Shown: positions 7,907-16,217 of the stretch, piece after piece
How the letters are laid out: the number at the start of each line of letters is the position of its first letter
Position numbering within the stretch: position 1 is the stretch's first letter
From: JAAFHZ01 sp964247085
GTDB lineage: Bacteria; Cyanobacteriota; Cyanobacteriia; Cyanobacteriales; Chamaesiphonaceae
Reading direction: 5' to 3'
Assembly (NCBI GenBank): GCA_964247085.1
Contig: CAXTSX010000005.1
Span: forward strand, 57,945 to 121,944
DNA length: 64,000 nt
Program-made: the position numbers and the translations under genes
The notes under the pieces: model-generated
The model's database searches: none
Seen by the model: the letters and a program-made list of their open reading frames with translations, nothing else
Told to the model about the DNA's origin: nothing

Positions 7907-8075
7907 TCTTCCTCTTCTAGATAAGATAATAATTGAAATCATTGTGGTCAAAGGTTTAATTGATATTTTGAATGCAATAGAGCATGTGCAAAATACTGTA
8001 GTGATGGAAAGAAATACGATGAGCAAAGACATCTACACTTATGTGCTGAAATTGCTCCCTACACTACTGTCTGCC

Positions 8076-8603
8076 CTATTTACCTCCTCTACTTTTCCAT
8101 TCTCGATGTACTTCTAGTATTTGGTTATATGTCTCACCAGTTTTGGCAATTCGTTGCTTCCAATAGTCAATTTCTCTTTGATTAGGACTACGTCCTAGAA
8201 CTTCTTGATAAGAAGATATGATCATTTTGGCGTTTGGGTCTTGTTTATTGAAAGCAGCTCTTTGAGCGTCTTGATGTGCTTTACCACCTTCACTACGAAC
8301 TGCTCGATAATAAGCATCAGCAGCTCCATTACAAGTAATTCGCCAAGGCTTCCGAATAGATTTCCCCAAAAATGAACCATCCGGGAATTTTTCTCGACAA
8401 GCCGTCAACATATCGTTATGCCACTGATTATCACATGCAGATTTAAAGCTAGCCCCTGCTGGTGTATTAGGTGTAAGTGCTGCCGTCCAACCACTTCCAC
8501 AACCATTTGAGTCTGCTTGGACAGGAAGGGTTTGAACAAGAGAGGGAATTAAAAAAATGTTGAAACTGAGAAAAAATTTAATTAGGGATGAGTGTTTTAT
8601 CAT
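8076..8603 (-). CDS. Exported phospholipase-A2-like protein fused to a DUF4214-like domain
   Basis: Residues 1-30 form a signal peptide (hydrophobic core FFLSFNIFLIPSL, cleavage near VQA). Residues about 34-125 resemble prokaryotic phospholipase A2: CGSGWTAALTPNTPAG, then SACDNQWHNDMLTAC, then CNGAADAYYRAVRSEGG. In that family the catalytic H-D-x-C-Y helix should lie between the first ACD and the downstream helix; here the two appear joined and no HDxCY is present. Residues about 128-172 (YQEVLGRSPNQREIDYWKQR) match the DUF4214 repeat of surface and secreted proteins. So this is probably a binding protein on a phospholipase scaffold, not an enzyme. The family match is from memory. Confidence 0.65.
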   Translation of the reverse strand: MIKHSSLIKFFLSFNIFLIPSLVQTLPVQADSNGCGSGWTAALTPNTPAGASFKSACDNQWHNDMLTACREKFPDGSFLGKSIRKPWRITCNGAADAYYRAVRSEGGKAHQDAQRAAFNKQDPNAKMIISSYQEVLGRSPNQREIDYWKQRIAKTGETYNQILEVHREWKSRGGK

Positions 8604-8775
8604 TGTTAGTAATAGCTAAGATTTTGAAGAAATAGTTTTTCATTGCAAAATGATGATATTCATAATCTAAAAAGTTGTAAGTAGGAAAAAGTAGGTTGTT
8701 CTGATATATTTTTGTAACGCTGGGTATTCAAACTACCAGGTCTCATCTCCAATGCTAAAATCGACACTCAATCCC

Positions 8776-8921
8776 TGAATTTCGATCACATTCAGTTCGA
8801 TCAATTTCAGAATAAAAGTAATTACTGGAAGCCGATATAAATGCACCAATCCACCCGCTGGAAATCTGCCGCCTTAGAGTTATTGGGGAAGGAAATGGGG
8901 TATACTATCATGCTAGCATGA
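8776..8921 (+). pseudogene. Remnant of a Uma2 gene 5' end with its upstream region
   Basis: From about 8776 to 8885 the sequence is a diverged copy of about 9624-9738, the region leading into the intact Uma2 gene. It covers the upstream stretch, the ribosome-binding area (CTGGAAGCC versus CTGGAGGCA) and the first ~14 codons (MHQSTRWKSAALELL versus MYQSTRWKSADLESL). Similarity then stops and the frame ends at TGA 8919-8921 after 26 codons. It lies in the 411-bp gap between the phospholipase-like gene and the DUF433 gene. That gap otherwise holds only the latter's promoter region. Confidence 0.75.
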
Positions 8922-8981
8922 ATTACCATTGATAATAGGAAAAGGAACCAGTACCGCTACCCAGCAGAAGGAAAAAAAGTA

Positions 8982-9005
8982 TATAATATTCCCTATACAG
9001 GGAAT
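8982..9005 (+). promoter_or_regulatory. Promoter -10 box and palindromic operator of the DUF433 gene
   Basis: TATAAT at 8982-8987 is followed at once by a perfect palindrome, ATTCCCT (8988-8994) and AGGGAAT (8999-9005) with a 4-nt spacer, ending 9 nt before the DUF433 ATG. A repressor bound there would cover the predicted transcription start. Autorepression by the antitoxin is the simplest reading. No good -35 box is visible. Confidence 0.55.
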
Positions 9006-9014
9006 GTATTAGAG

Positions 9015-9566
9015 ATGAATATAATTTTTACACCTAACGAAGCTGCGGCTTTGATTGAGATCTCTCCCAAGCGGATTTATAGAGAGATCGAGCATCACAT
9101 TATTCATTCCGATCCGCCTAATCATAATCAGCTTTCCTTTGGAACCCTGGTATATCTTCGCGCTCTCAAAGAAATTAACTTTGATTTCTCGGTTAGCTAT
9201 CGAACCCACCTGCACCAAGCACTCCAAACAGCATGGAAACAGCAAGTTTCAACCTTAGAATTTGGAAGATTTTTCACTCTCAATGTCAGTGAAATCGGAA
9301 AAGAACTCCAAATATTAATCGATCGATTTGAAGTCTGGAAAGCTCGGCTAGTCAGTAACCCAAATATTCTAGGCGGAGAAATTGTCTTTCCAGATTCGCG
9401 GTTATCAGTGCAGCGAATTGGTGGCTCTCTAATGCGAGGTGAAAGCTTAGAAGTATTGAGAGAGGACTATCCCTACTTAACCGATGAAGATCTCGATTTT
9501 GCACGGATCTATGTCAAAGCTTATCCGATCCAAGGTAGACCGAAAGTAGATGAAATTTATAATTGA
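9015..9566 (+). CDS. DUF433 family antitoxin-like protein
   Basis: The 183 residues begin with a helical N-terminus (FTPNEAAALIEISPKRIYRE) that resembles a small helix-turn-helix. They end with a DUF433 (COG2442) domain at about 122-175: GGEIVFPDSRLSVQRIGGSL, then LREDYPYLTDEDLDFARIYV. DUF433 proteins are predicted antitoxins of DUF5615 (COG4634) PIN-like toxins. The start of such a toxin overlaps the 3' end of this gene but is cut short, so this antitoxin seems orphaned. A palindrome just upstream may be its operator. Confidence 0.8.
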   Translation: MNIIFTPNEAAALIEISPKRIYREIEHHIIHSDPPNHNQLSFGTLVYLRALKEINFDFSVSYRTHLHQALQTAWKQQVSTLEFGRFFTLNVSEIGKELQILIDRFEVWKARLVSNPNILGGEIVFPDSRLSVQRIGGSLMRGESLEVLREDYPYLTDEDLDFARIYVKAYPIQGRPKVDEIYN

Positions 9567-9633
9567 TGAGGATTTATCGACGCGTGTGGCGAGGTATCAA
9601 TGCCATCCGTCGATCGAAGACTTTCAATTTTGA
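9550..9633 (+). pseudogene. Truncated DUF5615-like toxin (27 codons)
   Basis: ATG at 9550, inside the last codons of the DUF433 gene, opens the frame MKFIIDEDLSTRVARYQCHP. MKFIIDEDLS matches the first strand of DUF5615 PIN-like toxins, including the first active-site aspartate. After about 20 residues the frame continues into sequence alignable to the Uma2 upstream region and stops at 9631-9633. A full toxin would be about 110 residues, so most of it is missing. Overlap with the antitoxin 3' end is the usual order for this pair. Confidence 0.7.
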
Positions 9634-9697
9634 TCGCATTCAGGTCGATCGATCGCAGTAATGTCAGAATACAAGTAATTACTGGAGGCAGATATAG

Positions 9698-10252
9698 ATG
9701 TACCAATCCACCCGTTGGAAATCCGCCGACTTAGAGTCATTACCCGATAACGGTAATCGCTATGAAATAATCGATGGAGAATTACTCGTGACCCGCGCCC
9801 CCCATTGGCAACACCAAAAAGTCATCACCCGGTTAATCCAATCCTTGGGAAGTTGGTCAAGTCAGAGTAATTTAGGGGAAGTTGTTACTACGCCCGGACT
9901 AATATTTACTGATGATGATAACGTCATCCCAGACTTGGTTTGGATTAGCACCGACAGATTAGCGCGAGTTTTAGACGAATCTGGTCATCTGGTCGCTGCG
10001 CCAGAATTAATAGTAGAAGTACTTTCCGCCGGTACCGACAATGAGCGGCGAGATAAAGAAGTTAAGCGCAAACTCTATGCCATCAGAGGAGTACAAGAAT
10101 ATTGGGTGGTTGATTGGCACAAACAACAAATCGAGATTTTCAGGCGGGATGGTAATGGCTTACCCTTAGTAGCAACGTTGTTTCCTAGCGATGTTCTCAG
10201 CAGCCCCTTATTACCTGACTTTGCACAGTCCGTCGCCGAAGTTTTTAGCTGA
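9698..10252 (+). CDS. Uma2 family (DUF820) endonuclease-like protein
   Basis: This 184-residue protein has the PD-(D/E)XK core typical of Uma2: YEIIDGELLVTRAPHWQHQK, then DDDNVIPDLVWIS (P-D motif), ELIVEVLSAG (E-x-V), and YWVVDWHKQQIEIFR. The family is hugely expanded in cyanobacteria; nuclease activity is inferred from the fold and the cellular role is unknown. GGAGG lies about 12 nt before ATG 9698. A decayed copy of its 5' end lies at 8776-8921. A hairpin follows at 10261. Confidence 0.9.
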   Translation: MYQSTRWKSADLESLPDNGNRYEIIDGELLVTRAPHWQHQKVITRLIQSLGSWSSQSNLGEVVTTPGLIFTDDDNVIPDLVWISTDRLARVLDESGHLVAAPELIVEVLSAGTDNERRDKEVKRKLYAIRGVQEYWVVDWHKQQIEIFRRDGNGLPLVATLFPSDVLSSPLLPDFAQSVAEVFS

Positions 10253-10260
10253 ATTCAAAT

Positions 10261-10284
10261 AATGATGATATTCTAATCATCATT
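10261..10284. terminator. AT-rich hairpin between convergent genes
   Basis: AATGATGAT (10261-10269) and ATCATCATT (10276-10284) form a perfect 9-bp stem with a 6-nt loop, exactly between the stop of the Uma2 gene and the end of the convergent 141-aa gene. There is no T-run on either strand, so a terminator role is only suggested by position. Confidence 0.4.
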
Positions 10285-10287
10285 AAT

Positions 10288-10713
10288 TCACCGCTGAACA
10301 CCCTCAATCTGTAGATCTGGAGCAATCTCTACCAGAGTGATTTCAGCATTTTCAACCACAGTATTGCCCATGATTGTATTGTGACTGGCTGAAAACTTGG
10401 ATTCATCTTCAACAATACATTCGTAGTGCAACATCACATGATAACGCTTGTCGATCGCCTCCCCAGATTCTGTGCGTTCTACGGCTAATGAATCAATATT
10501 TTGGCTCTCTTCCGCCATCCGGCGATACTCACTAGCCAAATTTTCTAAGGCGATCGCCAGCGCATGTTCCTTCGTTTGACCGTGGCACTGGATATCTTCT
10601 CTGGCAGAATCATTAAAAGCCGAGGATAAGCAGCAAAAGTATTGCCCATTCGCCTGTGGCCGAACAGTCATCGAGAAAGTTTCAGTCACTTCCTCATCTT
10701 TTATGTCAGCCAT
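10288..10713 (-). CDS. Hypothetical protein of 141 residues
   Basis: Not recognised. Residues about 12-60 (FSMTVRPQANGQYFCCLSSA, then TKEHALAIALENLASEYRRM) give a two-strand-plus-helix pattern reminiscent of HicB-like folds, but the match is weak. The C-terminal half is beta-rich and acidic (ENAEITLVEIAPDLQIEG). No signal peptide or membrane segment is seen. The start at 10713 lies inside the 3' end of the DUF4351 gene (13-bp overlap), so the two are almost certainly translated together and may be functionally linked. Confidence 0.65.
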   Translation of the reverse strand: MADIKDEEVTETFSMTVRPQANGQYFCCLSSAFNDSAREDIQCHGQTKEHALAIALENLASEYRRMAEESQNIDSLAVERTESGEAIDKRYHVMLHYECIVEDESKFSASHNTIMGNTVVENAEITLVEIAPDLQIEGVQR

Positions 10714-11588
10714 GAGAGTAAATCTTCCATGTGATCGAAGTCCAACAGCGCATCACCCAAAGATTCCAGCTGTTCTAGGGTTAGTTGATGGATTGATTCG
10801 ATCGTTTCAGAACCAAGCTCCCCAAACTTGCGGGTCAACTGCCTAATAATTAAAGTCTGCCCTTCCGCCATTTGGCCTTTTTGGGTAGCAATGTCGATCT
10901 GTTCCAGGTACAAAGGTGATAGCTTAACCATTAATTCTACCTCATCAGTATTTTTACTTCGTTTGCTGTCCAGAATTATTTTCAGGTTAGAGAACAATTC
11001 CAAAGCGTTTTGGCGGTAGAGATTGTCTAGGGGTAGGTGGGCAATTTCATTAATTGCCCGGATTTGCACGTTGTCGCGCCCCAGAATTCTTAACCAGAGA
11101 GTATCGGCTGTTTCTGGCAATTGATGAAGGACAACAATTCCTGTTTTGAGAGATTTGGGTAAGAGATAAATGCCTTCGCCCCAAGTCTCTACCTCTTTTA
11201 TAGCACCAAAGTCAGCTAATTTCTCGGCACTGAGGGTCGGGGTGAGAATCCAGAGGTGGGGTAGGTCTGTTTCTGTTAATTTGGTTTGTCCTGCTCGTTT
11301 GGCTTGGCGGCTTAGTTCTCCTTGCAAATCAAACAGTTTGGCGATGCAGCTGCGAATTTCGCTGATGGTGATGGCTTTGCGAAAGGGTTCAAAGGTGGCT
11401 GGGGTGGCGGCTAGTTTGTGGAGTAGACCGAGGCTGGCTAATGGTGGGGACTGGGGATTGGGGCTAAAGTAAACATCGATTTCGCGAACTTGGGAATCGA
11501 TCGTTTTGGCGGTTTGGACTTCGCCGAAGGGACTCAGTAGGGTTTCGAGGAGGTCTTTGGCGAATTGGTCGTGGGGGAATTGGGTCAT
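10701..11588 (-). CDS. DUF4351 domain protein
   Basis: The 295-residue protein belongs to a cyanobacterial family with a C-terminal DUF4351 domain (about 240-295: GQTLIIRQLTRKFGELGSET, then LEQLESLGDALLDF). The N-terminus (HDQFAKDLLETLLSPFGEV, then REIDVYFSP) recalls Rpn/PD-(D/E)XK transposase-like nucleases that also carry DUF4351, but the full catalytic set is not evident. Function is unknown. It starts 67 bp after the end of the large STAND/WD40 gene on the same strand and overlaps the 141-aa gene by 13 bp. Confidence 0.8.
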   Translation of the reverse strand: MTQFPHDQFAKDLLETLLSPFGEVQTAKTIDSQVREIDVYFSPNPQSPPLASLGLLHKLAATPATFEPFRKAITISEIRSCIAKLFDLQGELSRQAKRAGQTKLTETDLPHLWILTPTLSAEKLADFGAIKEVETWGEGIYLLPKSLKTGIVVLHQLPETADTLWLRILGRDNVQIRAINEIAHLPLDNLYRQNALELFSNLKIILDSKRSKNTDEVELMVKLSPLYLEQIDIATQKGQMAEGQTLIIRQLTRKFGELGSETIESIHQLTLEQLESLGDALLDFDHMEDLLSWLT

Positions 11589-11655
11589 GCCAGGGGTGAG
11601 GCTGTTGCTGGATGATTATAAATTTAATGTGGTTGGTCGGCAAGAATTAGGGGTA

Positions 11656-14600
11656 CTAGCTAGTAATTGCCCCCAAGTTTTTGAGGTTATTTAATTGAGT
11701 AGGAGTAAGACCGGTGGCTTCAGTGATATTCATGTCTTCATAGATTCTTTGGGGGCGTAAGGTCTTAGTGCATAGCCAAAAATCTGTATCCCATAATCGA
11801 ATGGTTTCATCATGACTACAACTAGCTAATAATTGCCGCTTTTGCTCAGGATGGAAAACCACAAAATTAACTAAATCCGTGTGATTTGTTAATACTCTTA
11901 GGCATTTTCCAGTAGCCACTTCCCAAATCCGAACTGTGTAATCTTTACTGGCACTAGCTAGATGGCTACCATCAGGACTGAAGGCTACGCAGGAAATAGT
12001 AGCATTATGTTCCTTCAAAACATAGCGACATTCGCCACTATCAAGATCCCATAACCGCACAGAGTTGTCTTCTCCGCCACTGGCTAGCAATTGCCCTTGC
12101 GGATGAAAAGCTACCGTCCAATTTTCACTAGAGTGACCTAGAAATGTTTGCTGGCATTCACCAGTCTCCACATCCCAAATTTTAATAGCTGGGTTGTGGC
12201 TGGCACTTGCTAATAGTTTACCCGTCGGGTGAAAGGCCAAATCTCCTATTTCTTTTTGTTCTATCCTGCTAAGTAGCTCTCCAGTCCGGTAATTCCAGAG
12301 ACAAATAGCATCAATACCACCTGTCGCTAGCATTTCAGTGTGAGGATGAAAAGCTGTAGTAAAGATAAGTCCGGGACTTTTCTGGATAATTCGCGGTAGC
12401 CCCTTCAAATCTAAATTAGCTGTAATATCCCATAGCTTGACAGCGCCGTCTAATCCACAACTAGCGATGGAATCACCTGAAGGTGAAAAAGCCACTTGCC
12501 AAACAGCCATTTGGTGAGCCTTCATCGTACTAGAGCATTGATAGGTAGACAAATCCCAAAGATGAATATGTCGATCATCACTACTACTAGCCAACAGATT
12601 TGCTTGCGGATGAAAAGCTAGAGACCGAAAGGCTTTGGTAATGCCACTAAAGGTTTTTAGACAATGCCCAGATGCTACGTCCCATAATTTTAGAATGCCG
12701 CTTTGATCACTAGTAACCAGAACTTTATCAGTAGAATTGAGTGCGATCGACCAAATAGTATGCTCATGTCCCTGTAAAACATGGCTACAGTCCCATTCAT
12801 TGGGTTTTACTTCGTCCCAGATCCGGATAGTCAAGTCTTGACTACCACTAATTATTTGTTGACTATGAGGGCTAAACAGAGCGTCAATCACTATTCTAGA
12901 ATGGGCGCAGATGGTCTGTAAACATATTCCAGTTCCGACATCCCATACTTTGATCGATGTATCAACACCACTACTAACTAATTGGGTACCACTAGCATTG
13001 AAATTCACTGAAGAAACAATTTGGGTATGTTCAGTGAGGGTGTGAACACAATCACCAGTATCCAGATCCCAGATTTTAATTGAGGTGTCAAAACTACCGC
13101 TAGCTAATAATTTTCCTTGGGGCTGAAAAGAGATATCGACCACAGTCATCGTGTGACCAGTCAGATTTTTAAGGAGTTGACCAGTAGTCATATCCCACAA
13201 CAAAACGTCACCACTATTACTACCGCTAGCTAGGATGAGATTGTCCGGGCTAAGAGCAATTCGGTACACTGGTGCGGACAATTGCCAAGATTTTAGACAA
13301 CTGCCATTATCTAAGTCCCAGATTTTAATAGTTTGATCAAAGCTAGAACTAATCAGCCTTTTGCTATCAGCAGTAAAAACCAACCCTACCACATGACTAT
13401 CATGCGCTTTGATATTCAGGATATTTTGACCATTATCTACATTCCAAATGACAATCTTGCCGTCACTACCACCTTTGGCAATTAATCGATCGTCCGGACT
13501 GAGCGCCACTTTAAAAATATCCCCGATCGATTCCGCAAACAACGAAGTCGCCAAGTTAGCCTGTGCCAAATTAACCTGCGGCAGCGGTACCTCCCGCAAA
13601 TCAGCCTGACGAATACTCAACCCCGCCAAATCCAACCCAGTCAAATCAGCCGCCAATTGATTCAGCAAATTCAAACAATTACCCGCCCCATAACTCCCCG
13701 CCGCAAACGAACCAACCTCAAACCGAGCTAAAATCTGCTTCAAAATCTTGATGATCGATCCCTCTCCCCCCAAATCCGAAGCCAGCATCATGAGCAAAGG
13801 CTGGACAATTACCCGGATCTGACTATCCCGCACATAATCCTTAGCCTGCGCCTTCATCAGCGCAAAATTCAGAAACAACCGAGGAGCCTGACTTCCAATC
13901 TCCGCTCGGATCGCCCTCAACAACTTATCGATCGCATACTCCATCACCACCGGCTGCTGAGTAAACCGACCCCCCTTCACCTCAATCAGCGATCGACCCT
14001 GCAAATATTCCAACGCCTCCAATAACTGTGATGCGGAAACCGCTGGCCACACATCAGCTTGCAGCTCCCCCACCGACACCCACTCCCGATTAATCGCCAG
14101 CCAAAACATCACCTGCTGCTCTACCGGCGAAAGTCGATCGAACTGCCGTTCCAGCAACATCCTGATCCCATTAAAAACAGCGATACCCTGCTCAAAAAAA
14201 TCCGTCACCTGGCCATCAAATATATCCAAAATGGAAGTGGAAATAATCTTCAAAGCCAAGGGATTGCCAGCATATAAATCAATCAATTCTTGGCCTTTAT
14301 CGATCGTCAACGGCAAACCCTTATCTTCTAAAATTGCCATGCCCGCTTCGATCGATAGCCCTCCCAGCGGCAAAATCCTCACCGGTAAACTATTCCCGGC
14401 CACATTAACAACCTCCGCCACCTGTTCGCGACTGGTCAACAATACACAGCTTTGATGAGAGCATTCCGCCAGCTGCTGAAACAGCTCTCTGTAACCCTCA
14501 TAACCATCTAAATACTGGCGGGGGCTGCCGCTCAGCAAAATCGACTCCACATTGTCCAAGATCAACAAACAGCGTTGTGACCGCAGGTAATGCAGTAACC

Positions 14601-15192
14601 TTTCAATATGGGTGCTAGAGTCCACCGCCACAGCGATTTCTTGTTGCCGTGACAGTAAAGCAATGGTTTCAGCCAAAATATCGGTCAACGGTGGCGCGTT
14701 ACGGAGCGATCGCCAGACCACAAAATCAAATTCAGTGGGGAGCTGCTGCGCCAACTTCACCGCTAGAGCCGTCTTGCCCATGCCACCCATCGCTAAAATT
14801 GCGATTAGACGGCAGCGATCTTTGGTAATCCATTGCTCAAGAGTTTTCAGTTCAGTGGTGCGGCCATAGAAAATTGAGACATCGATCGCTTCGCCCCAAG
14901 CATACTGGCGCTCTAAATCTTCCGCAGCCAATGATTGCTGGTAGCGCTGTAACACCGACTTGATATTTTTCTTACTAACCGATTCCCCGAAAGCGCTGCT
15001 CAGTATCTGCCATAGCTTCGCTCCTACTTCTCGCAAGTATTCCACCGTATAGGTCGATCGATCGGCGATGGCCGGATAAGATTCCCCGGCTAAAGTACTG
15101 GCCAAGACGACCATCTGCACGTCATTCAACCCAGCGAGGCCATGGGACACCAGTAATGTGTCGATGCTTTTTAACAAAGACTGATTTTGCAC
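11656..15192 (-). CDS. STAND NTPase with vMAP-type HTH, NB-ARC-like ATPase and WD40 repeats
   Basis: The 1,178-residue protein has four parts. Residues 1-85 are a helical vMAP-N-type domain (VQMVVLASTLAGESYPAIA, then KKNIKSVL). Residues about 105-400 are an NB-ARC-like STAND ATPase with P-loop AILAMGGMGKTA (131-142) and Walker B RCLLILDNVES (207-217). Residues about 545-590 are short pentapeptide-like repeats (GLDLAGLSIRQADL). From about 590 to the end there are some 13-14 WD40 repeats, many with the xIKIWD ending. Such proteins act as ATP-switched sensors: the propeller binds a trigger and the STAND module oligomerises. Target and output are unknown. The enzymatic motifs look intact. Confidence 0.93.
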   Translation of the reverse strand: MQNQSLLKSIDTLLVSHGLAGLNDVQMVVLASTLAGESYPAIADRSTYTVEYLREVGAKLWQILSSAFGESVSKKNIKSVLQRYQQSLAAEDLERQYAWGEAIDVSIFYGRTTELKTLEQWITKDRCRLIAILAMGGMGKTALAVKLAQQLPTEFDFVVWRSLRNAPPLTDILAETIALLSRQQEIAVAVDSSTHIERLLHYLRSQRCLLILDNVESILLSGSPRQYLDGYEGYRELFQQLAECSHQSCVLLTSREQVAEVVNVAGNSLPVRILPLGGLSIEAGMAILEDKGLPLTIDKGQELIDLYAGNPLALKIISTSILDIFDGQVTDFFEQGIAVFNGIRMLLERQFDRLSPVEQQVMFWLAINREWVSVGELQADVWPAVSASQLLEALEYLQGRSLIEVKGGRFTQQPVVMEYAIDKLLRAIRAEIGSQAPRLFLNFALMKAQAKDYVRDSQIRVIVQPLLMMLASDLGGEGSIIKILKQILARFEVGSFAAGSYGAGNCLNLLNQLAADLTGLDLAGLSIRQADLREVPLPQVNLAQANLATSLFAESIGDIFKVALSPDDRLIAKGGSDGKIVIWNVDNGQNILNIKAHDSHVVGLVFTADSKRLISSSFDQTIKIWDLDNGSCLKSWQLSAPVYRIALSPDNLILASGSNSGDVLLWDMTTGQLLKNLTGHTMTVVDISFQPQGKLLASGSFDTSIKIWDLDTGDCVHTLTEHTQIVSSVNFNASGTQLVSSGVDTSIKVWDVGTGICLQTICAHSRIVIDALFSPHSQQIISGSQDLTIRIWDEVKPNEWDCSHVLQGHEHTIWSIALNSTDKVLVTSDQSGILKLWDVASGHCLKTFSGITKAFRSLAFHPQANLLASSSDDRHIHLWDLSTYQCSSTMKAHQMAVWQVAFSPSGDSIASCGLDGAVKLWDITANLDLKGLPRIIQKSPGLIFTTAFHPHTEMLATGGIDAICLWNYRTGELLSRIEQKEIGDLAFHPTGKLLASASHNPAIKIWDVETGECQQTFLGHSSENWTVAFHPQGQLLASGGEDNSVRLWDLDSGECRYVLKEHNATISCVAFSPDGSHLASASKDYTVRIWEVATGKCLRVLTNHTDLVNFVVFHPEQKRQLLASCSHDETIRLWDTDFWLCTKTLRPQRIYEDMNITEATGLTPTQLNNLKNLGAITS

Positions 15193-15296
15193 TCTTATCG
15201 TCGCTGTGAGCTAATTTAGGTTTAAATAACCCAACAGTAGCATCTTCAGACCTTCTGTAATACAAAATAGTAATCTTTGATACTAATATTTTTTAG

Positions 15297-16208
15297 TCAA
15301 GAACCTTGTTCGATCGATACGGCTTTAATTTGAGTTTTCTTGCCCAAAGCCACACAACAAATCACTCCCACCGCAAAGCCCAACGTATTGATTGATAATC
15401 CTTCCCCTAACAACAGCGCTGATGCCAAAATAGTCAAAAAAGGCTGAAAAAGTTGCAGTTGTCCCACTCTGGCAATTCCACCCAGCATTAGCCCCTGATA
15501 CCAAGCAAAAAATCCCAGAAACATACTGAATAAGCTCACATACAAAAATCCCCACAGAGCACCACTAGTAATCACGACACCAATAGCTGGTAGATGTTGT
15601 AATGTAATAGGCAGCAGTACTGGCACCGACAATACTAACGACCAGCAAATTACCTGCCAAGCGCCAAAAGTTCGAGCTAGCACCGCACCTTCGGCATAGC
15701 CCAACCCCGCAGCAGCGATGGCTCCCAGCAAGGCTAAATCGGCAAACCGTAGCCCACCGGCACTAGAAAACAGTGCAAAAGTTACCACCAAACTGCTGCC
15801 TGCTACCGCCCAAATCCAAAAGGATAATGATGGTCGTTCGCCAGCACGCCAAGCTCCAAACATCGCCGTTGCCAAAGGCAATAATCCGGTAATGACTGCT
15901 CCATAGGATGCGGGGGCATCGCGCATGGCCAATGCTGACAACAGAGGGAAACCAATAACTACACCAACTACTACAATAATGAATCTAGGTAGGAATCGCC
16001 AGGACGGTATCTTTTGGCGGGTAACTACTAATAAAACCAAAGATAGTATGGCGGCCACTATCGCTCGACCTAGGCCAACAAATACTGGATCGAGACCCCC
16101 AGTGATGGCTATTTTGGTGGCGGGTAAAGTAATACTAAAAATCAGAATGCCGAGGAACCCGTAGGCAAAACCGAGAAATTCTTGCCGAGACTGGGTAGGT
16201 ATAGTCAT
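15297..16208 (-). CDS. EamA/DMT-superfamily transporter
   Basis: The 303-residue protein is hydrophobic throughout, with about ten membrane segments in two EamA repeats (first about 15-145, second about 160-290). GFAYGFLGILIFSITLPATK starts the first repeat and PFLTILASALLLGEGLS is typical of the end of the second. The family exports metabolites such as amino acids; the substrate cannot be told. It starts 9 bp after the NTF2-like gene on the same strand, so the two are probably cotranscribed. No strong terminator is visible in the 104 bp between it and the STAND gene. Confidence 0.9.
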   Translation of the reverse strand: MTIPTQSRQEFLGFAYGFLGILIFSITLPATKIAITGGLDPVFVGLGRAIVAAILSLVLLVVTRQKIPSWRFLPRFIIVVVGVVIGFPLLSALAMRDAPASYGAVITGLLPLATAMFGAWRAGERPSLSFWIWAVAGSSLVVTFALFSSAGGLRFADLALLGAIAAAGLGYAEGAVLARTFGAWQVICWSLVLSVPVLLPITLQHLPAIGVVITSGALWGFLYVSLFSMFLGFFAWYQGLMLGGIARVGQLQLFQPFLTILASALLLGEGLSINTLGFAVGVICCVALGKKTQIKAVSIEQGS

Positions 16209-16217
16209 TGATTTTTA

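Noticed and set aside
7907..8032. 42-residue upstream extension of the exported unknown protein
   Set aside because: It would bury the signal peptide, and the ATG at 7906 has its own ribosome-binding site.
11656..15192. WD40-coding repeats read as a DNA repeat array or CRISPR
   Set aside because: Periodicity is about 120-130 bp, matches WD40 repeats in frame, and the units are too diverged to be CRISPR repeats.
15325..15555. 76-codon minus-strand ORF
   Set aside because: Alternative frame inside the EamA transporter gene, which has full family signatures.
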